Origin: Coralliovum pocilloporae
GTDB taxonomy: Bacteria; Pseudomonadota; Alphaproteobacteria; Rhizobiales; Cohaesibacteraceae
DNA length: 64,000 bases
NCBI RefSeq assembly: GCF_030845175.1
Contig: NZ_CP132542.1
Coordinates: 992,001-1,056,000 of the forward strand
Reading direction: 5' to 3'
In this document: positions 1-8,780 of the stretch, one piece after another
Layout of the letters: each line of letters begins with the position of its first letter
How positions within the stretch are numbered: the first letter of the stretch is position 1
Notes under the pieces: model-generated
Database searches by the model: none
What the model was told of the DNA's origin: nothing
What the model saw: the letters and a program-made list of their open reading frames with translations, nothing else
Position numbers and translations under genes: made by a program

Positions 1-837
1 AGTACCTATCAGTTTGATGAAGATCCGCGCGGGGATCCGCGCATTCTGTTTAACCCATCCAAGACATCAGTTGACCAGGAAGCCGCTGTCAAAGCCTTTC
101 TGTCAAAAGGGTTCGGCAAGGCCGCAATCACCGTGCGCGGCGGTGTCACGTACTCCCAGCACGAAGATACAACATCAAATCTCGGCCTTTCCCTGCAGCG
201 GGATGACGATGACAGTATCCTCTATGATGTGCGCCTTCGCGGCAGTTTCAATTTCGGAGAACGTCTCAACGCCTATGTGGAAGGCGGATACAACCGCTGG
301 GACTTTGAGCGCGAGACCGATCGCAATGGCATTCAGCGAGGGTCTCAAGGTGGCCATGTTGCAGCCGGACTTCTGTTCCAGCCCAACAACAAGATCAGCG
401 GCGAGATTGCTGTCGGCTACAGACACCAGCAGTTCCGTGACCCGGGCTTTTCCGACTCAGGTGCACTAACCCTTGATGCCTGGGTTACATGGGCCGTAAC
501 CGACCGCTTCAACCTGAGCGCCGTTGCCGACACCCGGTTTGAAGAAGATAGTATTTTTGGGCAGGCCGGAACCCTGTCGCGCTCCCTGACATTGCAGGCT
601 GACTATCGCGTTCATGATCGTCTGCGCCTGTTCACCAGCGGCTACTATCTTTACGAGGACAATATCGGAAGCAGTTTAGACGATCAGACCCTGATCGCCA
701 CAATCGGCTTCGACTATGAACTTTATTCAAGACTGGTTCTGACCGGCAAATATGAATACGAGTATTTCGATGCTGGTTTTGCAGGCGGTGACTACGATGC
801 CAATCGCGTTCAGCTTGGTTTGAAGCTGACCCGGTAG
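1..837 (+). CDS. Outer-membrane beta-barrel protein, 3' part (5' end outside window)
   Basis: The frame is open from base 1 to a TAG at 835-837, so only the C-terminal ~278 residues are present. They show alternating hydrophobic/polar strands rich in Tyr, Phe, Asp and Arg with short turns, and repeated strand pairs such as YRHQQFRD, LTLQADYRVHDRLRLF and YEYEYFDAGF. The chain ends in a short amphipathic strand (LGLKLTR) rather than a final Phe. The pattern resembles the BBP2-type putative beta-barrel porins often found in alphaproteobacterial exopolysaccharide loci. An exporter role for the neighbouring polymer locus (the AlgE position) is inference from context only. An internal GTG at 133 is not the start, because coding sequence continues upstream. 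Confidence 0.7.
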   Translation, partial: STYQFDEDPRGDPRILFNPSKTSVDQEAAVKAFLSKGFGKAAITVRGGVTYSQHEDTTSNLGLSLQRDDDDSILYDVRLRGSFNFGERLNAYVEGGYNRWDFERETDRNGIQRGSQGGHVAAGLLFQPNNKISGEIAVGYRHQQFRDPGFSDSGALTLDAWVTWAVTDRFNLSAVADTRFEEDSIFGQAGTLSRSLTLQADYRVHDRLRLFTSGYYLYEDNIGSSLDDQTLIATIGFDYELYSRLVLTGKYEYEYFDAGFAGGDYDANRVQLGLKLTR

Positions 838-880
838 GTTTATCGGGAACACCCTCAACACGGGCGTCTCAAAGCCCATT

Positions 881-951
881 AAAGCGCCAGACCTTTAACC
901 TGAATTTGCAATGGTGCTTTAGGAATTTGCTTCTGCGCGAGTTTTTATCTG
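881..951 (+). repeat. Dispersed ~71-bp repeat, copy 1
   Basis: Runs from AAAGCGCCAGACCTTTAAC to GTTTTTATCTGA. A second copy lies in opposite orientation at 59711-59782, with exactly matching ends (AAGCGCCAGACCTTTAAC and CGAGTTTTTATCTGA) and a diverged middle. The rest of the gap between the flanking genes (838-1064) shows no gene. The sequence after the repeat (GCACGCTCTAG) resembles the edge of the short palindrome family found at 10316 and 51838. Confidence 0.7.
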
Positions 952-1064
952 AAGCACGCTCTAGCCATACGTCCTGAGAGGGCAAAGGCACGAGGCGATC
1001 ACCAACGATCACGCCCCATGCACCAGACAGACCTGCGTCAAATCAAACGCAAATGCGAAGCAGA

Positions 1065-3809
1065 TCAGACGAACCGGAAGTCATCATCATGAAGGTCAGC
1101 AACAACAGTATTCTTCAGAACAATACTGTTGCCGGCATCCAGCGTTATCGTCGTATCCGTGCCATCATCAGAAGCCAGAGCCAGCACCTCTGAAAAGTCA
1201 CTCAATGCGGCTACACCATCGAATTCGATAACATCATCAGAGCCCGCACCTGCTGTGAAGTCGTCTATGACGTCTTGACCAAAGCCTGGGGCGAAAACGA
1301 AGGTGTCGTCTCCATTCCCACCTTCCAGACGGTCATTGCCACCAGCGCCCTCAAGTCGGTCATCACCACCGAAACCACGCAGCCAGTTCGCACCAGAATC
1401 ACCGGTCAGATCATCATTTCCGGTACGCGAGCCGATGACATTCTCAATCGAAACATAGGCATCACCAGCAGCATCACCGAGGTTTTTGCTGTTATCTGAC
1501 AGGTTGACCGTAACACCGGAACGGGAATTGTAGTACCGCACCGTATCAATACCGCTGCCACCATCAAGATAGTCTGCGCCGGACCCGTTGGCATTCAGGG
1601 TATCGTTACCGCCCTCACCAAAGAGGCGATCTTCACCACCATTGCCATACAGAACATTATTGGCTGAATTGCCCGTCAGAACATCATTGTGACGAGAGCC
1701 TGCGATCCACTCGATATTGGACAGAATGTCACCCTGAGCGTCACCACCAGACCCGGTTCCATTGGTCAGGTTGACTGTTACGCCCGTAGAAGACCCGGAA
1801 TAAACTGCAAGGTCATTGCTACCAGAACCACCGTCCAATCGGTCAGCGCCCTGCCCACCTTCAAGACGGTCTTTGCCATCACCACCTTCAACGCTGTCAT
1901 TGCCACCAGCACCACGAAGGCTGTCATTGCCACCAAAGCCGCGTAACCAGTTCGCACCAGAATCACCGGTCAGATCATCATTGCCGGTACGCGAGCCGAT
2001 GACATTCTCAATCGAAACATAAACGTCACCAGCAGCATCACCACGGTTCTTGCTGTTATCGGTCAGGTTAACTGTCACACCGGAACGGGAATTATAGTAC
2101 CGCACCGTATCGATACCGCTGCCACCATCAAGATAGTCTGCACCGGACCCGTTGGCATTCAGGGTGTCGTTACCACCCTCACCAAAGAGGCGATCTTCAC
2201 CACCATTGCCGTACAGAACATTGTTGGCTGAATTGCCCGTCAGAACATCATTATGACGAGACCCGGCGATCCACTCGATATTGGACAGAGTATCACCCTG
2301 AGCGTCACCGCCAGACCCGGTTCCATTGGTCAGATTAACTGTTACGCCCGTAGAAGACCCGGAGTAAATTGCGAGGTCGCTACTGCCGGAACCGCCGTTC
2401 AGCTGGTCAGCGCCCTGCCCGCCTTCAAGGCGATCTTTGCCATCACCACCTTCAAGGCGGTCATTGCCACCAGCGCCCCGAAGGCTGTCGTTGCCACCGA
2501 AACCGCGTAGCCAGTTCGCGCCGGAATCACCGGTCAGACTATCATTGCCGGTACGTGACCCAACGACATTTTCGATGGAAACATAAACATCACCAGCAGC
2601 ATCACCACGGTTCTTGCTGTTATCGGACAGGTTGACCGTCACACCGGAACGGGAATTGTAGTACCGCACCGTATCAATGCCACTACCGCCATCAAGATAG
2701 TCGGCACCAGGCCCGTTAGCATTCAGGATGTCATCGCCACCTTCCCCAAAGAGACGATCTTCACCACCATTGCCATAAAGATAGTTCCTGCCACCATCAC
2801 CCGTAAGCACATCATCGTGCCGGGAGCCTGCAATATGCTCGATATTGAAGAGGCGATCACCACTGGCGTCTCCGCCAGATCCAAATGTTGTCGTCAGGTT
2901 TACGGTAACGCCAACCGATGAACCGGAGTAGATGGCGATATCATTATTCCCGGCACCACCGTCAAGTCGGTCGGCACCACGTCCACCATCAAGGCGATCC
3001 GTATCATCCCCACCATCAAGCTGATCATTGCTGTCACCACCATAAAGGCGATCATTACCACGACCACCCCTCAGGTCGTCGCTACCATCACCTCCATAGA
3101 GGTGATCATGGCCATCATCTCCTTCGAGAATGTCATTTCCATCCTCGCCAAAAAGCCTGTCATGATCATCACCACCGGAGAGACGGTCTCCATCGCGCCC
3201 ACCGTAGATAATGTCATTTCCAGCGCCACCATCAAACGTATTGGAACCGATATTGCCAATAATCAGATCACGGGCAGAGCCGGAAGAAGTGTAATCGGTT
3301 GACACAGTCCAGGCCCGGTCGATTTTCTGCCCCATGGCATAATCCCGACCAACTGTCAGTGTGTTCGGGAAAGCGCCGCCGACATAGGAGAGCTGCTCAT
3401 CAATGCCGAGCTCTTTATAGATGAGGTTGGCTTGAGTAACGGTGTCACCAGAGTGATCAAACTGACCCTGCCAATTGTCCAGCAAGCCATCAAGAGCATG
3501 CACAAATTCATGGGCTATTGTTCCGGCAACAGTTTCCTGGACAGCCACACCTTCCTTGTTGATATAGATGAAATTTCTACTGAAATTCACATCGTATAAT
3601 ACAATGCCTGTATTGAGAAAGGCTGCTGCCTGATTGGCTTCATATTCAAAGGAAATGGTGTTAGACGGAAAAGACAGAAAACGATCAATCATCGCTTTGC
3701 CAGTCGGCGTTTCATAGATATCCTGCATAGCAGCTTTGATCGTCGCAATATCCGCCGGATTAGTGTAACCTTCAAATGTCGTTCTGCTCAGAACAGTAGC
3801 AAAATTCAT
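1065..3809 (-). CDS. Secreted RTX repeat protein with N-terminal HExxH metallopeptidase-like domain
   Basis: 914 residues. The first ~180 residues form a compact domain with HEFVH at 100-104 followed by Asp107, a zinc-metallopeptidase signature; it resembles short effector-type peptidases (M91-like) more than serralysins. From about residue 185 there are many GGxGxDxLxG nonapeptides that bind calcium. They alternate with a longer module (DTVRYYNSRSGVTVNL and IEWIAGSRHNDVLTG are typical) that recurs with a 188-residue period. The C-terminus (FGQDVIDDF ... DFRFV) is typical of type I secretion substrates with no N-terminal signal. No ABC secretion genes lie in the window. Zinc binding and proteolysis are inferred from the motif only. 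No clear sigma-54 promoter was seen upstream. Confidence 0.8.
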   Translation of the reverse strand: MNFATVLSRTTFEGYTNPADIATIKAAMQDIYETPTGKAMIDRFLSFPSNTISFEYEANQAAAFLNTGIVLYDVNFSRNFIYINKEGVAVQETVAGTIAHEFVHALDGLLDNWQGQFDHSGDTVTQANLIYKELGIDEQLSYVGGAFPNTLTVGRDYAMGQKIDRAWTVSTDYTSSGSARDLIIGNIGSNTFDGGAGNDIIYGGRDGDRLSGGDDHDRLFGEDGNDILEGDDGHDHLYGGDGSDDLRGGRGNDRLYGGDSNDQLDGGDDTDRLDGGRGADRLDGGAGNNDIAIYSGSSVGVTVNLTTTFGSGGDASGDRLFNIEHIAGSRHDDVLTGDGGRNYLYGNGGEDRLFGEGGDDILNANGPGADYLDGGSGIDTVRYYNSRSGVTVNLSDNSKNRGDAAGDVYVSIENVVGSRTGNDSLTGDSGANWLRGFGGNDSLRGAGGNDRLEGGDGKDRLEGGQGADQLNGGSGSSDLAIYSGSSTGVTVNLTNGTGSGGDAQGDTLSNIEWIAGSRHNDVLTGNSANNVLYGNGGEDRLFGEGGNDTLNANGSGADYLDGGSGIDTVRYYNSRSGVTVNLTDNSKNRGDAAGDVYVSIENVIGSRTGNDDLTGDSGANWLRGFGGNDSLRGAGGNDSVEGGDGKDRLEGGQGADRLDGGSGSNDLAVYSGSSTGVTVNLTNGTGSGGDAQGDILSNIEWIAGSRHNDVLTGNSANNVLYGNGGEDRLFGEGGNDTLNANGSGADYLDGGSGIDTVRYYNSRSGVTVNLSDNSKNLGDAAGDAYVSIENVIGSRTGNDDLTGDSGANWLRGFGGDDRLEGAGGNDRLEGGNGDDTFVFAPGFGQDVIDDFTAGAGSDDVIEFDGVAALSDFSEVLALASDDGTDTTITLDAGNSIVLKNTVVADLHDDDFRFV
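1381..2965 (-). repeat. 564-bp tandem repeat inside the RTX gene (about 2.8 copies)
   Basis: The marker AGCCAGTTCG (or AACCAGTTCG) recurs at 1381, 1945 and 2509, and CATTCAGGG at 1592 recurs at 2156, each 564 bp apart. Copies 1 and 2 are nearly identical; the third is partial and more diverged towards 2965. The period equals 188 codons, so the repeat stays in frame and can expand or contract by recombination without frameshift. Confidence 0.85.
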
Positions 3810-4532
3810 AACGAAGCCTTTGACTTACATAGAACCACTGACCCGGGGTCCAGGTTCATTCATCTCACACTTTCGGGAAATGCGTTTCGCGCCCAGCGCA
3901 TCAGAAGCCCCTCGAAGCAAGATAAAGCTCGAGACTCCCAACGTAAAACCAGCCCAGAAACAACCCCACTCTTCAACACATTCGGAAAAGAGACGTCTAA
4001 CACACAGCTCCATAACTCCAGGAGCTAGCCTCCAATCCAAAAGCAATCACAATCTATGGCGGAAGGTCGTGCTCATTCCTTAGATGGATAATACCCAAAG
4101 ATTGCAATTCCACTACCATAACACCACGAATTTGAATCGTGTATATCCGCTTCAGCAAGCATTAATCCACCAGATATCTACCTTCGGTGTTATTTTTTCC
4201 AACCACCCGCTTGCGAGTTTTTGTCGCAGTCCCCCGCAAGTCCAGCCCACGGGATAAGGACCGGTCAACGTCAAGAGCATCAAGAATTCAATTCAGGGAA
4301 AATAGGTGTTCTCGCTTTGCAAAAGCAAAAACAATTCTGGCATTTTGCAAGACACCATTCCCAAGACCGGGGCAAGAAATCCTTAAAACATTGTAAATGC
4401 AGAGAGTTACATTTGACTCAGACACGTCCTGAACGTGGCATGTGCCTTGCCTCTCTGAACGGCAGGATGAACGAGCGGATCAAGCCGAGACCTTGTTTGT
4501 CTACACGCAATGCAGTTCAAAAGAGGTAGATT
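3810..4532. other. Intergenic region between two divergent RTX genes
   Basis: 723 bp with no convincing gene: the short open frames lack family character and suitable ribosome-binding sites. It must hold the promoters of both RTX genes. A sigma-54 type promoter for the right-hand gene is at 4436-4451. Two TTTGCAA half-sites (in CTTTGCAAAAGC near 4315 and TTTTGCAAG near 4352) lie 100-150 bp upstream of its predicted start and resemble halves of the palindrome seen before alg44 and algD. Confidence 0.6.
4436..4451 (+). promoter_or_regulatory. Sigma-54 (-24/-12) promoter of RTX/DUF4114 gene
   Basis: TGGCATGTGCCTTGCC has GG and GC separated by 10 nt and matches TGGCACG-N4-TTGC with one mismatch. 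The predicted transcript start is about 4462, giving a ~70-nt leader before the ATG at 4533. The same TGGCATG block occurs in the alg44 and algD promoters. Seen in sequence; activity is inferred. Confidence 0.65.
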
Positions 4533-6650
4533 ATGGCAGGCTTACCGGCAACACGACCGATTATCGGCACACAAGACAATGACACAATTATCGGGACGCG
4601 CCATTCCGATGTGATTTCGGGCCGAAATGGCGACGATACTCTTTATGGTCAGGATGGTTGGGACGAAGTCTGGGGCGGTCGTGGTGATGACACGCTGTAT
4701 GGCAACAGTGGCAATGACATTCTTTATGGATCCGGAGGTCCAAACCTGGTCAATGTCACGTCAGTGACAATTGCCGATGACTATCCTGTTTCCGTAACAT
4801 TTGAGGGAGAAACAGCCGGCTATCGCAATTCCTTCGGTTACTACAAGGTAGATAGCGAAACCGGTCAGATCGGGGATGTCCAGATCATCTGGGAGAACGC
4901 CTCCCTGCAAGGCAGTGGGGGCAGTCTGATCCAGGGTGTAACCAACCATGTGCTTGATGTGTCACAAGGTGATCAGATCGGCTTTTTTATCGTGTCCAAT
5001 GGATACAGCTATAACAACTTCAGTGCTCTTGGCAGCGGATCTTATGCGTTCATCAACAATGACAGTTCAACAGCAACTCTGAACAGCGTTGACCCGACAC
5101 TGGTCTTCACAGGCGACGATGGGAGCCAGACAGAAATCCGCTACCACACTTATCACACGGCAGCCTATGGAGATACGCTTCAGCTGAATCCGGACGGCAT
5201 TCTTCATACAACGGGTGTTCTCAAGACAGACATGGGTACCCTGACACTCGGTTTCGAAGATCTCTTCGGAGGGGGTGACCGAGACTTCGATGACAGCGTT
5301 TTCACGGTCAATCTCGGCCCAACCAACGCGTCAGTTCTGAACGCACATTACCGCCTGGCCAACGGCCTCCCCGACCCTTCAGGACTGGAGGAGGGAACAT
5401 CTCCAATCGTACCCGATTATCAGGATAACGATCTGCTTTATGGTGGAGCAGGCAGTGACGAGCTCTACGGTTTCCGCGGCAACGATGTCCTCTACGGAGG
5501 CAATGGCAGCGACGAGCTCCACGGTGGTCTTGGCAGCGATATTCTCTACGGTGGACAGGGCGAAGACGAGATCTACGGCAATTCTGGTGATGATGAGCTT
5601 TATGGAGGCAATCAGAACGACCTCCTGAACGGGAGTTCGGGAGACGATCTCCTCGACGGCGGTCACGGCGACGATACGCTTCTTGGTGGTTCAGGCGATG
5701 ATCTTCTTCGTGGCGGTGACGGAAACGACATTCTCACCGGTACCGGAGGGAATGACGAACTCCATGGAGACAGCGGAAATGATGAACTCTCCGGTGGCAG
5801 TGGAAACGATGAACTCCACGGTGGCGCGGGAGCTGATGAACTCATCGGCAATTCCGGCTCGGACGTCCTGTCAGGCGGGAACGGTGATGACAGTCTGAGT
5901 GGTGGCAGCGACGCTGATATCCTCCAGGGCGGTTCAGGCAGCGATACTCTCAACGGCAACAGCGGCGATGATCTGCTTGATGGCGGATCGGGTAATGATA
6001 CCATCAACGGAGGATCAGGAACGGATACGGTCGACTACAGCAGTTGGTCCAACAAAGTCAGCGGCAGCCTTCTTTCAGGTACCATCCGAGGTGATGGCAC
6101 AGATACGCTGATCAGCGTTGAGAATGTCATCGGCACCAACTACTCCGACAACATTGTGGGCAATAGAAAAGACAATGTCCTGACCGGTCTTGATGGTAAT
6201 GATCGCCTTATCGGCTATTCAGGTGATGATGAGCTCCACGGTGGAAATGGCTCTGACTATCTCCATGGTTCAAGTGGCGCGGACACGATCTACGGTGATG
6301 CTGGTGACGATATCATAAGGGGTGGAACAGGCAGCGACCAGATCTCCGGTGGCGAAGGTAACGATATCCTGACAGGTGGCGGCCTCAATCGCGCCGACGG
6401 CGTCATGGATCAGTTTATTTTCAACGTCGGAGATGGCCAGGACACAATCGTCGACTTTGAAATGGGCATCGATCAGCTGGTTGTCAGCAATGATCACTCT
6501 GTCGATATATATCTGGCTGCCCTTTCAGAAACCGACGATGGTGTTCTGATGAATTTCGAAGACATTGTCGCCGGATCTGAAGACAGCATCCTCTTTGAAA
6601 ACCTGTCCCTCGACGACTTCTCGGCAAACGACTGGCTCTTTTTCATCTAG
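4533..6650 (+). CDS. RTX calcium-binding protein with DUF4114 domain, type I secretion substrate
   Basis: 705 residues; the start ATG follows AGAGGT. A short block of GGxGxD nonapeptides (about residues 10-70) precedes a ~200-residue beta-rich domain ending in [17 protein letters not shown], the signature of DUF4114 domains found in large secreted or adhesive proteins. Residues ~300-600 are an almost unbroken array of NDELxGGSG repeats that should fold as a Ca-loaded beta-roll. The C-terminal ~80 residues ([15 protein letters not shown] onward) look like the type I export signal. It lacks the parallel beta-helix A-module of secreted AlgE-type mannuronan epimerases, so I call it a matrix or surface protein, not an epimerase. 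Its sigma-54 promoter suggests co-expression with the polymer genes. Confidence 0.8.
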   Translation: MAGLPATRPIIGTQDNDTIIGTRHSDVISGRNGDDTLYGQDGWDEVWGGRGDDTLYGNSGNDILYGSGGPNLVNVTSVTIADDYPVSVTFEGETAGYRNSFGYYKVDSETGQIGDVQIIWENASLQGSGGSLIQGVTNHVLDVSQGDQIGFFIVSNGYSYNNFSALGSGSYAFINNDSSTATLNSVDPTLVFTGDDGSQTEIRYHTYHTAAYGDTLQLNPDGILHTTGVLKTDMGTLTLGFEDLFGGGDRDFDDSVFTVNLGPTNASVLNAHYRLANGLPDPSGLEEGTSPIVPDYQDNDLLYGGAGSDELYGFRGNDVLYGGNGSDELHGGLGSDILYGGQGEDEIYGNSGDDELYGGNQNDLLNGSSGDDLLDGGHGDDTLLGGSGDDLLRGGDGNDILTGTGGNDELHGDSGNDELSGGSGNDELHGGAGADELIGNSGSDVLSGGNGDDSLSGGSDADILQGGSGSDTLNGNSGDDLLDGGSGNDTINGGSGTDTVDYSSWSNKVSGSLLSGTIRGDGTDTLISVENVIGTNYSDNIVGNRKDNVLTGLDGNDRLIGYSGDDELHGGNGSDYLHGSSGADTIYGDAGDDIIRGGTGSDQISGGEGNDILTGGGLNRADGVMDQFIFNVGDGQDTIVDFEMGIDQLVVSNDHSVDIYLAALSETDDGVLMNFEDIVAGSEDSILFENLSLDDFSANDWLFFI

Positions 6651-6689
6651 GGCTCAGACCCATAAGTGAAGACCTCTGAACTCAAACAG

Positions 6690-6726
6690 CAAAACCTCCT
6701 CATACGTCTTGTATGAGGAGGTTTTG
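6690..6726. terminator. Bidirectional terminator between RTX gene and alg-type operon
   Basis: CAAAACCTCCTCATAC and GTATGAGGAGGTTTTG form a perfect 16-bp stem around a 5-nt loop (GTCTT), with T runs on either strand. It sits between the convergent ends of the RTX gene (6650) and the minus-strand polymer operon (6833). Confidence 0.85.
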
Positions 6727-6832
6727 TTATGAATTCCGGCCCATCACTTCGATGGCGATGACCCGTGCACTGTTCTGGGCTGGCAGAGAATACAGAACAA
6801 GGCCCTGATCAGAGCCAAAATCAGCAGGCTTT

Positions 6833-8770
6833 TCATGGAAGTTCTTTGATTGTGAAATACGGATTGTTCTCTACAAGATCCGTAAGCGAGTTCATTTGCC
6901 AGGCATTAATCCGCTCGCATCCGTCAAGATGACAGATCAGCTGTTTCAGGTTCACAGTCACAGGCTGTGACACGTCAACCAGATTGGCATAGGCCAGATG
7001 TTGATCTGTTGAAACACCTCCCGGCAGCTTACGGCTATAGAACTCCCGAAATCTCTCTGTGGCATAAGCGTCGAACCCCGCACCGGGTAACCAGCGAGGA
7101 CCACGCGGGCCCTGGCCATCCAGATCCCGGGGGGTATTCAGATCACTCGGGAGCAAACGATCCAGTGTCTTTTTAAGAGGGGTCTTGAGATCGTTCGGAA
7201 GAGATGTGGACAGCCCGTTCAACCCGATCAGGCTTATTCCTGCATGACTGGTATCCTCGAAACGTCTTGGCACATGTTGTTTCTGGGTTGGTCGGCTCTT
7301 TGAGACCCCCATATCCAGCGTCCAGCCCTTGTAAAACTCCTCAGGCCAGTAATGCCATAATGCCCCTGCCTCGGAACGTGTCCAGCTCGTCAGAAATGCG
7401 CTGGAGAGACGGGAAGCCCGATCCGTCAGATATGGTTCGTTGAAGGCCTTGCCGACATGCTCGAGTACTGGCGCCCAGCTCATGTGCCAGTTCCAGGGAG
7501 CCCAGATACCGTCAAACCGGAAATTCACTCCGTAAGGAATCCGGTAGAGACCCGTTGCTGCATCGAAATTCGATTCATACGCGCGCACCAAGCATTGTGC
7601 ATTATGCAGGATTTCCTGTTTCAATGCTGAAGGGCAGTGACCACCAAGAGCATCGCACGCCTCAATCATGCCAGCAGAAATCATGGCCTGGTTCACCAGA
7701 AAGGAAATCGGAGTTCTGCGATCATCTGAATAGATTCTTGAAGCCCAGGCACAGCCTGGGTTGACGTTGCCCGCTATCCCAGTGGTCCGGTTTGTCTGGC
7801 CAAGCGTTTGCCGGACCGCCATCCTGGCCAGAACCGCAAAGACGGGATGCTCGGTCTTGCCCGCAAGCACTCCCAGAACGCGCGTTCGGTAAGCCTGCCC
7901 CCAGCTCTGTCGTCCCGCTTCATCCGACGACCGACTGAACGGCTCTCCGAGTGACGACAGAAAGATACCTGAAACCGCGTGGAATGCTGTCAGACCATTT
8001 CGATTTCCGCTGAGATGGACAACCTGGATGCCAGTCCTATCAGGCGATGGCAAGGCGCCAAGGATTTCATCAGCCGGATCGTTGGCAAGCACGATTGTAT
8101 TGCCGGTTTCAAAATCGAAATACAGAATATCATTGCCGGTTTTCATGCCACAGAATGCCTGAATGGCGAGGCCGTTTCCGTAGGGCTTTGCGGCCATGAA
8201 GAGACAGGTATTCAAAGATCCCAGGCGCGTTGGTGTCCTGCTCAGACTGCCATCCTGATTCCGGCTGTAGGCGAGAAATTCCATCCCCCCTGTCTGCCGG
8301 TCCTGTGACCCGAGAACCAGAGACTGCCTTGAGTAAGAGATCACTCTGATCAGCGCATCCCGTGGCCAATCCAGAACAGCGGTTCCATCCTGAAAAAGCT
8401 GGACACGGGCTTCAGGTCCTTTTGTCATATGCAGATAGACATAAGACCCACCGCGATCCATTTTAAAACCGCTCACGCGCGAGATATCATTCATGTCCTT
8501 GCCATCAACAAGGAGCTCACCATTCAGCTCGACGGTTTCACGAAAGCTGCCATTTTCCCAGTAGCGCAGAAGCACTTCATTCCTGCGTCTGATAACCGAT
8601 ACCAGACCCGGCCGGGTTATGCCTTTGATTGTCAGCATCCCCGTTTCCGTGTTGAACACTGTCTTGCGGCCAACAAGCTCAATTTCATAATGCGGGTCAG
8701 ATGCAGAGGCGGTCTGCTGAGGTCCCAGAAAGCCGAGAAGCAGAGCTGCTGCGGGCAAGGTTCGATACAT
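6833..8770 (-). CDS. Secreted protein with C-terminal (alpha/alpha)-barrel, candidate polysaccharide lyase or epimerase
   Basis: 645 residues with a cleavable signal peptide (hydrophobic LPAAALLLGFLG, cleavage near ASA-SD at 22-24). Residues ~25-260 are beta-rich and may be a propeller or sandwich. The second half is helical, with Trp/His/Tyr-rich motifs (WAPWNWHMSWAP, ALWHYWPEEFY, EDTSHAG) of the kind found in (alpha/alpha) toroid enzymes acting on uronic-acid polymers, such as glucuronyl C5-epimerase C-terminal domains and alginate or heparin lyases. I cannot place it in AlgL (it is much longer and lacks NNHSYW) or AlgG (no beta-helix). As the last gene of the operon, 10 bp after algI, it may take the AlgL or AlgG role of trimming or modifying polymer in the periplasm. 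Function is inferred. Confidence 0.6.
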   Translation of the reverse strand: MYRTLPAAALLLGFLGPQQTASASDPHYEIELVGRKTVFNTETGMLTIKGITRPGLVSVIRRRNEVLLRYWENGSFRETVELNGELLVDGKDMNDISRVSGFKMDRGGSYVYLHMTKGPEARVQLFQDGTAVLDWPRDALIRVISYSRQSLVLGSQDRQTGGMEFLAYSRNQDGSLSRTPTRLGSLNTCLFMAAKPYGNGLAIQAFCGMKTGNDILYFDFETGNTIVLANDPADEILGALPSPDRTGIQVVHLSGNRNGLTAFHAVSGIFLSSLGEPFSRSSDEAGRQSWGQAYRTRVLGVLAGKTEHPVFAVLARMAVRQTLGQTNRTTGIAGNVNPGCAWASRIYSDDRRTPISFLVNQAMISAGMIEACDALGGHCPSALKQEILHNAQCLVRAYESNFDAATGLYRIPYGVNFRFDGIWAPWNWHMSWAPVLEHVGKAFNEPYLTDRASRLSSAFLTSWTRSEAGALWHYWPEEFYKGWTLDMGVSKSRPTQKQHVPRRFEDTSHAGISLIGLNGLSTSLPNDLKTPLKKTLDRLLPSDLNTPRDLDGQGPRGPRWLPGAGFDAYATERFREFYSRKLPGGVSTDQHLAYANLVDVSQPVTVNLKQLICHLDGCERINAWQMNSLTDLVENNPYFTIKELP

Positions 8771-8780
8771 GACGCTGACC

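Noticed and set aside
1381-2965. Regular repeats that could suggest a CRISPR array
   Set aside because: Period is 564 bp, in frame and coding for RTX modules; no short repeat/spacer pattern.
4104-4119. Sigma-54-like match on the minus strand for the left RTX gene
   Set aside because: Only GG/GC spacing and TTGCA fit, the -24 block is poor, and it is almost 300 bp from the start codon.
3820-4529. Several small open frames between the RTX genes
   Set aside because: They overlap on both strands, lack ribosome-binding sites and protein-like composition; the region is better explained as promoters.
4533-6650. Extracellular AlgE-type mannuronan C5-epimerase
   Set aside because: RTX repeats are shared with R-modules, but no beta-helix catalytic A-module is present; the non-RTX domain is DUF4114.
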